DNA from: Amantichitinum ursilacus
GTDB lineage: Bacteria > Pseudomonadota > Gammaproteobacteria > Burkholderiales > Chitinibacteraceae
Assembly (NCBI RefSeq): GCF_001294205.1
Contig: NZ_LAQT01000003.1
Location: 1 to 64,000 of the forward strand
Direction of reading: 5' to 3'
DNA: 64,000 nucleotides
Shown here: positions 56,266 to 64,000 of the stretch, piece after piece
How the letters are laid out: every line of letters starts with the position of its first letter
Position numbering within the stretch: position 1 is the stretch's first letter
Made by a program: the position numbers and the translations under genes
Notes under the pieces: model-generated
Seen by the model: the letters and a program-made list of their open reading frames with translations, nothing else
Database searches by the model: none
Told to the model about the DNA's origin: nothing

Positions 56266-57029
56266 AGGCGCACCTCAATGCCGGCGTCGCGCATGGCTTC
56301 TTTGGCCTGGCGCACCGTGTATTCGCCAAAGTGGAAAATCGACGCAGCCAGCACGGCATCGGCATGGCCTTCGCTCACGCCTTCCACCAGATGCTGCAGA
56401 TTGCCCACGCCGCCCGAGGCGATCACCGGGATATCCACTGCGTCCGAGATCGCGCGCGTCAGCGGCAAGTTAAAGCCGATACGGGTGCCGTCGCGGTCCA
56501 TGCTGGTCAGCAGGATTTCGCCCGCGCCCAGCGCTTGCATCTTGATGGCCCATTCCACCGCATCCAGCCCGGTGGCCTGACGCCCGCCATGCGTAAAGAT
56601 TTCCCAGCGGCTGTTGTCGGGCGTGACTGATTTGGCGTCGATGGCCACCACGATGGCCTGGCTGCCAAACTTGTCGGCCGCTTCTTTAACCACCTGCGGA
56701 TTAAGCACGGCCGTGGTGTTGATGCTGATCTTGTCCGCGCCGGCGTTGAGCAGACGGCGCACATCGTCCACCTTGCGCACGCCACCGCCGACGGTGAGCG
56801 GAATAAACACTTGCGACGCCACCGCTTCGATCACATGCAGGATCAGATCGCGGTCGTCCGAGGACGCGGTGATGTCCAGAAACGTCAGCTCGTCCGCGCC
56901 CTGGTCGTCATAGCGTTTGGCGATTTCTACCGGATCACCGGCGTCGCGCAGTTCCGTAAAATTGACCCCTTTGACCACGCGGCCAGCGGTGACATCAAGA
57001 CAGGGAATAATGCGTTTGGCTAAGGGCAT
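56262..57029 (-). CDS. hisF: Imidazole glycerol phosphate synthase subunit HisF
   Basis: Cyclase subunit that uses ammonia from HisH to make imidazole glycerol phosphate and AICAR. The 255-residue TIM barrel begins [22 protein letters not shown] and has the catalytic Asp in that CLDV motif and Asp130-type in VVAIDAKSV, with [16 protein letters not shown] 57029 is chosen because the family starts here. 122 bp separate it from hisA, with two inverted repeats in the gap. Confidence 0.96.
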   Translation of the reverse strand: MPLAKRIIPCLDVTAGRVVKGVNFTELRDAGDPVEIAKRYDDQGADELTFLDITASSDDRDLILHVIEAVASQVFIPLTVGGGVRKVDDVRRLLNAGADKISINTTAVLNPQVVKEAADKFGSQAIVVAIDAKSVTPDNSRWEIFTHGGRQATGLDAVEWAIKMQALGAGEILLTSMDRDGTRIGFNLPLTRAISDAVDIPVIASGGVGNLQHLVEGVSEGHADAVLAASIFHFGEYTVRQAKEAMRDAGIEVRL

Positions 57030-57066
57030 GGTGTGGCAGGCCTGGGCTTGAACAACGAATGATGCG

Positions 57067-57113
57067 GGGCGTATACGCCGCGCGAAACGGACAGAACCGG
57101 GCACAGGGCCCGG
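57067..57113. other. Palindrome and hairpin in the hisA-hisF gap
   Basis: A 12-bp perfect palindrome GGCGTATACGCC (57067-57078), then a hairpin ACCGGGC / GCCCGGT with loop ACAGG (57095-57113). The longest gap in hisHAF; may be an mRNA processing or pausing site. Confidence 0.5.
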
Positions 57114-57151
57114 TCCAGCTTTACAACCTGATCAGCGTGCTGGCAGCGCGC

Positions 57152-57895
57152 TTAAGCTGCAATCGATTCGTCCGCCACTTGCTGCGCGGCGGCAAAGTCG
57201 ATGGTGCCTTCGTAAATGGCGCGGCCGGTAATCACACCTTCGATGCCTTCGCTCTCTACTGCACACAGTGCGCGCACGTCGTCGAGATTGGTCAGGCCGC
57301 CCGAAGCAATCACGGGGATCGTCAGCGCTTGCGCCAGCTTGACCGTGGCTTCGATATTGACGCCGCTGAGCATGCCGTCGCGGCCGATATCGGTGTAGAT
57401 CACACTCTCGACGCCGTAATCCTGGAAGCGGCGCGCCAGATCAATCACATCGTGCTCGGTGATCTTGGACCAGCCATCGGTGGCAACAAAGCCATCCTTG
57501 GCATCCAGACCGACGATGATATGGCCCGGAAACGCATCGCACGCTTCGTGCAGAAAGCCCGGAATCTTGACCGCGGCGGTGCCGATGATCACGTAATCGA
57601 TACCGGCATCCAGATAACGCTCGATGGTGTCCAGATCGCGGATACCGCCACCCAGTTGCACCGGCACCTGACCGTCGACTTCGCGCAGGATGCCTTTAAT
57701 GGCGTCCAGGTTTTTGGGCTTGCCGGCAAACGCGCCGTTCAGATCAACCAGATGCAGACGACGGCCGCCGGCATCCAGCCAGTGGCGCGCCATTGCGGCG
57801 GGTTCTTCCGAGAATACGGTGGCGTCTTCCATCAAGCCCTGGCGCAGGCGTACGCAGTGGCCGTCTTTCAAATCAATAGCAGGAATAATCAGCAT
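57152..57895 (-). CDS. hisA: Phosphoribosylformimino-5-aminoimidazole carboxamide ribotide isomerase
   Basis: Fourth step of histidine synthesis (ProFAR to PRFAR). The 247-residue TIM barrel starts [20 protein letters not shown], with catalytic Asp in AIDLKDG and Asp in [10 protein letters not shown]. 49 bp from hisH, in the order hisH-hisA-hisF seen widely. Confidence 0.96.
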   Translation of the reverse strand: MLIIPAIDLKDGHCVRLRQGLMEDATVFSEEPAAMARHWLDAGGRRLHLVDLNGAFAGKPKNLDAIKGILREVDGQVPVQLGGGIRDLDTIERYLDAGIDYVIIGTAAVKIPGFLHEACDAFPGHIIVGLDAKDGFVATDGWSKITEHDVIDLARRFQDYGVESVIYTDIGRDGMLSGVNIEATVKLAQALTIPVIASGGLTNLDDVRALCAVESEGIEGVITGRAIYEGTIDFAAAQQVADESIAA

Positions 57896-57944
57896 GATGC
57901 AAAAACTTCAATGAAGTCAGGTTATTAGGTGTGACAGCGCCGGA

Positions 57945-58583
57945 TTACGGACGACCATCCCAGTGTACGAAATTTTTAAGCAACTGCAGCCCGGCATGAT
58001 GGCTTTTTTCCGGGTGGCACTGGATCGCGAAAATATTATCGCGCGCCACCGCGGCGGCAAAACGGTAAGGATAAGCGCTTTCGATCACCGTGATGTCATC
58101 GCTGGGCCGAAAGTGATAGCTATGCACAAAATAAAAGCGATCCAGATCGGGAATACCGGCCCACAGCGGGTGATCGCGCTTGATCATCATCTGGTTCCAG
58201 CCCATGTGCGGCACTTTCAGCTTCTGGCCGTGCTCATCCACCATGGCAGCTTTGGGAAAGCGCACCACGTCACCGGCAAAGATGCCCATGCCGTTGGTAT
58301 CGCCTTCTTCGCTATGGTCAAACAGCAGTTGAGCGCCCACGCAAATGCCCAGAAACGGCTTGTGGCTGGCGGCGTCGCGCACTGCGTCTTCCAACCCGCT
58401 GTTTTGCAGATAGCGCATACAGTCGGGCATGGCGCCCTGACCGGGGAACACCACTTTATCGGCGGCCTCGACCACCAGCGGGTCATCGGTCAGCACGATA
58501 TCGGCATCACCCGCCACGTGTTCCAACGCTTTGGTTACGGAGTGCAGGTTGCCCATGCCGTAATCCACAATCGCGATTCGCAT
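57945..58583 (-). CDS. hisH: Imidazole glycerol phosphate synthase subunit HisH
   Basis: Glutaminase subunit, class I amidotransferase. 212 residues with the nucleophile Cys in FLGICVGAQLLFDHSEE and the His/Glu pair in FAIQCHPEKSHHAG. Starts MRIAIVDYGMGNLHSVTKAL. Forms a channel complex with HisF. Confidence 0.96.
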   Translation of the reverse strand: MRIAIVDYGMGNLHSVTKALEHVAGDADIVLTDDPLVVEAADKVVFPGQGAMPDCMRYLQNSGLEDAVRDAASHKPFLGICVGAQLLFDHSEEGDTNGMGIFAGDVVRFPKAAMVDEHGQKLKVPHMGWNQMMIKRDHPLWAGIPDLDRFYFVHSYHFRPSDDITVIESAYPYRFAAAVARDNIFAIQCHPEKSHHAGLQLLKNFVHWDGRP

Positions 58584-58619
58584 AACTGTTCCCGTTGTTA
58601 AGAAGCGGGCTGGTGCGGC

Positions 58620-59213
58620 TTAGCCGACCAGCGTGCCCTTGGTGGACGGGGTTACGCCCGCCATACGGTCATCGTGCTCAATGGCCATACGCAGCGCGCG
58701 GCCAAAGGCTTTGAAGATGGTCTCGGCCTGATGATGCGCATTCTGGCCTTTCAGATTGTCGATATGCAAGGTGACGGCAGCGTGGTTAACAAAGCCGCGG
58801 AAAAACTCGCCAAACAGATCGACATCAAAGCCGCCGATGGCTGCACGGGTATAGGTGACACCGTATTCCAGCCCCGGCCGGCCCGACAGATCAATCACCA
58901 CGCGCGACAGCGCTTCATCCAGCGGCACATAGGCATGGCCGTAGCGACGGATGCCTTTCTTGTCGCCCAGCGCCTTGGCCAGCGCCTGGCCCAGCGTGAT
59001 GCCCACATCTTCGACGGTATGGTGCGCGTCGATATGCAGATCACCTTTGGCCACGATATCGAGGTCGATCAGACCATGGCGGGCGATCTGATCCATCATG
59101 TGTTCCAGAAACGGAACGCCGGTATCGAACTTCGATGTGCCGGTGCCATCCAGATTGATGGAGACCGTGATCTGGGTTTCGAGCGTATTACGCGTGACCT
59201 GGGCTTGCCGCAT
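58620..59213 (-). CDS. hisB: Imidazoleglycerol-phosphate dehydratase
   Basis: Monofunctional dehydratase, 197 residues; the HisB phosphatase domain of E. coli is absent. The Mn-binding HHTVEDVGI and [25 protein letters not shown] segments are clear, as is [14 protein letters not shown]. 41 bp after hisD. A separate histidinol phosphatase must exist elsewhere. Confidence 0.96.
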   Translation of the reverse strand: MRQAQVTRNTLETQITVSINLDGTGTSKFDTGVPFLEHMMDQIARHGLIDLDIVAKGDLHIDAHHTVEDVGITLGQALAKALGDKKGIRRYGHAYVPLDEALSRVVIDLSGRPGLEYGVTYTRAAIGGFDVDLFGEFFRGFVNHAAVTLHIDNLKGQNAHHQAETIFKAFGRALRMAIEHDDRMAGVTPSTKGTLVG

Positions 59214-59254
59214 TGCGAGTCTCTTCAGGGATACAAGTCGTTGATTGGATGTTT

Positions 59255-60553
59255 TTATTTTTCGTCGAGGCGATATTCAGCCGAACGCGCGTGCGCTTGC
59301 AACCCTTCGCCATGCGCCAGCGTGCTGGCGATGCGGCCCAGCGTTTGCGCGCCAGCGGCCGATACCTGGATCAGGCTGGTGCGCTTCTGGAAATCATAAA
59401 CGCCCAGCGGGCTGGCAAAGCGTGCGGTGCGCGCGGTTGGCAACACATGGTTGGGGCCGGCGCAATAATCGCCCAGCGCTTCCGAGGTGAACTTGCCCAG
59501 GAAGATGGCGCCAGCATGCTTCAGTTCGGGCAACCAGATTTGCGGATGTTCCACCGACAATTCCAGATGCTCCGGCGCAATCCAGTTGGCGATGTCGCAG
59601 GCTTCCTGCAGGTCTTTCACCTGGATCAGCGCGCCGCGGCCGGTCAGGCTGGCACGGATGATGTCGGCGCGCGGCATTTCGGGCAGTTGGCGCTCGATGC
59701 TGGCGGCCACTTGTTCGATAAAAGCGGCATCGGGGCACAGCAGAATGGCCTGGGCGATTTCGTCGTGCTCGGCCTGCGAGAACAGGTCCATGGCAATCCA
59801 GTCCGGGTCGGTGCTGCCATCACAGATCACCAGAATCTCGGACGGGCCCGCCACCATATCGATGCCGACGATGCCGAATACGCGGCGCTTGGCGGCCGCC
59901 ACATAGGCATTGCCCGGGCCGGTAATCTTGTCGACTTGCGGCACGGTTTGGGTGCCATAGGCCAAGGCGCCCACCGCTTGCGCGCCACCCAGCGTAAACA
60001 CGCGGGTTACACCGGCGATATAGGCGGCGGCCAGCACCAGATCATTGCGTTCGCCACGCGGGGTGGGCACCACCATGATGATTTCGGGGACCCCGGCCAC
60101 ATGCGCGGGGATGGCATTCATCAGCACGGACGACGGGTACGACGCCTTGCCGCCCGGCACGTAAATGCCGACGCGATCCAGCGGCGTAACTTGCTGCCCC
60201 AGCAGCGTGCCGTCTTCGTCGGTGTATTGCCACGAGCTGGCTTTTTGGTGTTCGTGATAGCGGCGCACCCGGGCGGCGGCCGCTTGCAGCGCGTCTTTTT
60301 GCTGCGGCAACAGGCGCTCGAACGCCTCTTGCAGTTGTTCTTGCGTGATTTCGAGCTGCGCCATGCTGTTGGTGTCAACGCCATCAAAGCGTTGCGTGTA
60401 CTCGATCAGCGCCGCATCGCCACGGTGTTTGACGTCGTCGAGGATGGCAGCGACGCGCGCATCCACTTCGGGGTCTTGCGAGGTTTCAAAGGCCAGCAGA
60501 TCTTGCAACTGGCTACGGAATTCGGCGGCGCGGGAATCAAGACGGCGGAGCAT
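59255..60553 (-). CDS. hisD: Histidinol dehydrogenase
   Basis: Last two steps of histidine synthesis: NAD-dependent oxidation of histidinol via histidinal. The 432-residue zinc enzyme includes [45 protein letters not shown] and the C-terminal [12 protein letters not shown] 60553 is the family-like start ([12 protein letters not shown]). A 12-bp stem hairpin lies between it and hisG. Confidence 0.96.
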   Translation of the reverse strand: MLRRLDSRAAEFRSQLQDLLAFETSQDPEVDARVAAILDDVKHRGDAALIEYTQRFDGVDTNSMAQLEITQEQLQEAFERLLPQQKDALQAAAARVRRYHEHQKASSWQYTDEDGTLLGQQVTPLDRVGIYVPGGKASYPSSVLMNAIPAHVAGVPEIIMVVPTPRGERNDLVLAAAYIAGVTRVFTLGGAQAVGALAYGTQTVPQVDKITGPGNAYVAAAKRRVFGIVGIDMVAGPSEILVICDGSTDPDWIAMDLFSQAEHDEIAQAILLCPDAAFIEQVAASIERQLPEMPRADIIRASLTGRGALIQVKDLQEACDIANWIAPEHLELSVEHPQIWLPELKHAGAIFLGKFTSEALGDYCAGPNHVLPTARTARFASPLGVYDFQKRTSLIQVSAAGAQTLGRIASTLAHGEGLQAHARSAEYRLDEK

Positions 60554-60633
60554 GTTCGAAGGTCCGGTTAGATACCTGGGGAAAACGATTATACCGATGC
60601 GGCACAGTGCCGGGGTAACGGTTCTTTGCGAGG

Positions 60634-60672
60634 CCTGATTGCGCCGGCGCGGTGGGCGTGGGCGCAATCAGG
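60634..60672. other. Hairpin between hisG and hisD
   Basis: Perfect 12-bp stem CCTGATTGCGCC / GGCGCAATCAGG with a 15-nt loop, in the 132-bp hisG-hisD gap. No T-tail on the minus strand. A likely RNA stability or attenuation element rather than a full terminator. Confidence 0.55.
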
Positions 60673-60685
60673 GCCGGGGATGAGG

Positions 60686-61336
60686 TCAGGAATGGTGTCG
60701 CGCCGCCACGGTGGCGGCAAAGGTATCGATGATCGGTTGCAGCTGGTCGTGTTTGAGCTTCAGCGCGGCCTGGTTGACGATCAGGCGCGAGCTAATATCA
60801 CGCACGTGTTCGACGGCCACCAGATTGTTGGCCTTGAGTGTGCCACCGGTGGACACCAGATCAACAATGCAATCGGCCAGACCGACCAGCGGGGCCAGTT
60901 CCATCGAGCCATACAGCTTGATCAGATCAATGTGCACGCCTTTGCCAGCAAAGTGTTCGCGCGCGCAATCGGTGTATTTGGTGGCCACACGCAGACGCGC
61001 GCCTTGCTGCACCGCGCCCAGATAATCAAAACCTTGCTGCACGGCCACCATCAGGCTGCATTTGGCAATCTCCAGATCCAGCGGTTGATACACGCCCGCG
61101 CCGCCGTGTTCCAGCAGCACATCCTTGCCCGCCACGCCCAGATCAGCCGCGCCGTATTGCACATAGGTCGGCACGTCGGTGGCGCGCACGATAATCAGGC
61201 GCACATCGTCACGGTTGGTGCCGATGATCAGCTTGCGCGAGCTTTCCGGCGCTTCGCTGGGCACGATGCCCGCAGCGGCCAGCAAGGGCAGGGTTTCTTC
61301 AAAAATGCGGCCTTTGGATAACGCAATGGTGATCAT
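60686..61336 (-). CDS. hisG: ATP phosphoribosyltransferase, short form
   Basis: First step of histidine synthesis: ATP plus PRPP. At 216 residues this is the short form, lacking the C-terminal histidine-binding domain, and so is expected to need the HisZ regulatory subunit, which is not in the window. Motifs are [37 protein letters not shown] and the PRPP-site [17 protein letters not shown] 61336 is preferred to GTG 61348. It follows the DUF4870 gene by 72 bp. Confidence 0.95.
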   Translation of the reverse strand: MITIALSKGRIFEETLPLLAAAGIVPSEAPESSRKLIIGTNRDDVRLIIVRATDVPTYVQYGAADLGVAGKDVLLEHGGAGVYQPLDLEIAKCSLMVAVQQGFDYLGAVQQGARLRVATKYTDCAREHFAGKGVHIDLIKLYGSMELAPLVGLADCIVDLVSTGGTLKANNLVAVEHVRDISSRLIVNQAALKLKHDQLQPIIDTFAATVAARHHS

Positions 61337-61408
61337 GTTCTGGTCCACCCGCAGCGCGCGGGCCTGGAATGTTGATGAAGAGGCGTTAACGCCCGGCCTG
61401 GCTGTCTG

Positions 61409-63135
<1,727 letters not shown>

Positions 63136-63158
63136 TTACGCAGCGAAAAATAAAGAGC

Positions 63159-63335
63159 TTACAGAAATTTCCACAGCAAATACGCCACCACGGCAATCAA
63201 AAACGGCAGATTGGTTAACGCCACGATCTTCTGCATCGAATGATCGCGCGAGCCTTTGTCGTTGTTTTTTGCCGCTTCCAGCGCCGCCTTGTTGTCATCG
63301 ATGGCATCAAGGCTGAAACGTTTGTTGTCGCTCAC
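63159..63335 (-). CDS. Small single-pass membrane protein
   Basis: A 58-residue protein: an acidic/basic N-terminal half (DNKRFSLDAIDDNKAALEAAKNN) and a C-terminal membrane helix (IVALTNLPFLIAVVAYLLWKF). GTG 63335 overlaps the ibaG stop (GTGA) and fits the coupling seen elsewhere; ATG 63347, 4 codons up, is the alternative. I do not recognise the family. Its place between ibaG and murA may make it a conserved tail-anchored peptide. Confidence 0.55.
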   Translation of the reverse strand: MSDNKRFSLDAIDDNKAALEAAKNNDKGSRDHSMQKIVALTNLPFLIAVVAYLLWKFL

Positions 63336-63571
63336 CGCGCAGCCCATTCGGCGGGGGTGAGGGTTTTTTCGAGCGACAGCGCGTGCAGTTCGCCCGAATC
63401 GATCACGTCCTTGAGGGCGTCTTTAACCAGGCGGTGGCGGGCCAGCAAGCCCAGGCCGTCAAAGCGCGGCGAGGCGATGCGGGCATAGAAATGTGCGCCA
63501 TCGCCGTTGACTTCACAGGCGGTGGCGGACAGACGGTCGGTGATCAGGGTTTGTACTTGCTCAGGGGTCAT
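63332..63571 (-). CDS. ibaG: BolA/IbaG-family protein
   Basis: A 79-residue BolA-fold protein (TPEQVQTLITDRLSATACEVNGDGAHFYARIASPRFDGLGLLARHRLVKDAL). The FxGxxxxxRHRxVxxAL signature with conserved His fits Fe-S/glutaredoxin partnering. The position next to an ABC permease and murA is that of ibaG (yrbA) rather than bolA. Likely involved in iron-sulfur trafficking. Confidence 0.88.
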   Translation of the reverse strand: MTPEQVQTLITDRLSATACEVNGDGAHFYARIASPRFDGLGLLARHRLVKDALKDVIDSGELHALSLEKTLTPAEWAAR

Positions 63572-63587
63572 GACGAAGAAGCTTTCT

Positions 63588-64000
63588 CTAGTGCCTTAAT
63601 TTGTAACCGGATTTTATCAGCTGATAGCCCAGCAAGGCGAGCGCAAACAGCGCCGCACCGCTGACCGACAGCGCCAGCCAGGGCGAAACATCGGCCACGC
63701 CAAAGAATCCGAAGCGGAAACCATCGATGATGTAGAACACCGGGTTCCAGTTGGACACGGCCTGCCAGAACGGCGGCAGGCTATGAATGGAGTAGAACAC
63801 GCCCGACAAAAACGTCAGCGGCATGATCAAAAAATTCTGGAACGCGGCCAGCTGATCAAACTTGTCGGCCCAGATGCCGGCGATCAGGCCCAGGATGGCC
63901 ATGGCGGCACAGCCCATCAGCGCAAATACCAGCACCCACAGCGGATGCTGCACCGGTGGAATCGCAAACACCAGCGTGACCAGCAACACGCCCAGGCCGA
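63588..64000 (-). CDS. ABC-2 type transporter permease (5' end outside window)
   Basis: C-terminal ~136 residues of a membrane permease, open across the right edge. Helices and the LTFLSGVFYSIHSLPPFWQAVSNWNPVFYIIDGFRFG segment match the ABC-2/YadH family. It runs in the same direction as ibaG and murA, with 16 bp to ibaG. In related genomes the ATPase gene and mla genes usually precede it, but that lies beyond the window. Confidence 0.88.
   Translation of the reverse strand, partial: GLGVLLVTLVFAIPPVQHPLWVLVFALMGCAAMAILGLIAGIWADKFDQLAAFQNFLIMPLTFLSGVFYSIHSLPPFWQAVSNWNPVFYIIDGFRFGFFGVADVSPWLALSVSGAALFALALLGYQLIKSGYKLRH

Noticed and set aside
59213-60571. 452-codon open frame on the plus strand opposite hisD
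   Set aside because: Antisense shadow of hisD, with His/Arg/Gln-rich low-information sequence.

Overview
The window is a gene-dense, GC-rich stretch of chromosome from a Betaproteobacterium, most likely of the order Neisseriales. The gene orders psd-pssA-leuA, ABC permease-bolA-murA-hisGDBHAFIE-hinT-tatABC, mrcA divergent from pilMNOPQ-aroKB, and metK divergent from two lpxL-type genes are typical of that class. A Gcr-type 'site-specific recombinase' and a PglL-like O-oligosaccharyltransferase point to Neisseriales. This placement rests on gene content and order; no phylogeny was run. I see no tRNA, rRNA, CRISPR array, prophage or transposase.

Layout. 1-5.0 kb (minus): NAD(P)HX repair enzyme, PilZ protein, a nucleotidyltransferase-like protein with a possible leader peptide, and PBP1A (mrcA). 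5.2-11.9 kb (plus): type IV pilus genes pilMNOPQ running into aroKB. 11.9-14.2 kb: YihY membrane protein, WrbA, DUF2069. 14.6-20.2 kb (minus): leuA, pssA, psd, a GNAT acetyltransferase and an amino acid permease. 20.5-24.7 kb (plus): fructosamine-kinase-like protein, Gcr, 2OG-Fe(II) oxygenase, SlyB-like lipoprotein. 24.8-31.4 kb: metF, a SYLF-domain protein, metK, two lipid A acyltransferases, an RsuA/RluF-type pseudouridine synthase and TlyA. 31.5-39.3 kb: an alpha-2-macroglobulin and pbpC pair. 39.3-44.5 kb (minus): pyrB and ftsK. 44.6-50.4 kb (minus): chemotaxis operon cheY-cheA-cheW-mcp-cheD. 50.7-64 kb: a flavodoxin-family protein on plus, then a long minus-strand block of ABC permease, ibaG, murA, his genes, hinT, tatABC and pglL.

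How the genes work together. Envelope functions dominate: peptidoglycan synthesis (mrcA, pbpC, murA, ftsK), phospholipids and lipid A (psd, pssA, lpxL-like pair), the pilus with its secretin, possible pilin glycosylation (pglL) and Tat export. Amino acid and one-carbon metabolism (aroKB, leuA, metF, metK, his) and pyrimidine synthesis (pyrB) make up most of the rest.

Most notable observation. Two committed-step biosynthetic enzymes, LeuA and PyrB, each carry an N-terminal extension that looks like a Cro/XRE-type helix-turn-helix. Each gene also has dyad or repeated DNA elements on a recognisable sigma-70-type promoter directly upstream. At pyrB this is a perfect inverted repeat with 9-bp arms overlapping the -10. 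At leuA it is a dyad just past the -10 plus seven TGTCC/TGTCT half-sites. The inference is that the enzymes may repress their own genes. Other items of note are a terminator-like hairpin spanning the aroK start, three copies of a dispersed palindromic repeat (one inside the his operon), a soluble chemoreceptor with an internal duplication and a pentapeptide-like C-terminus, and a 20-codon ORF with a perfect Shine-Dalgarno sequence.
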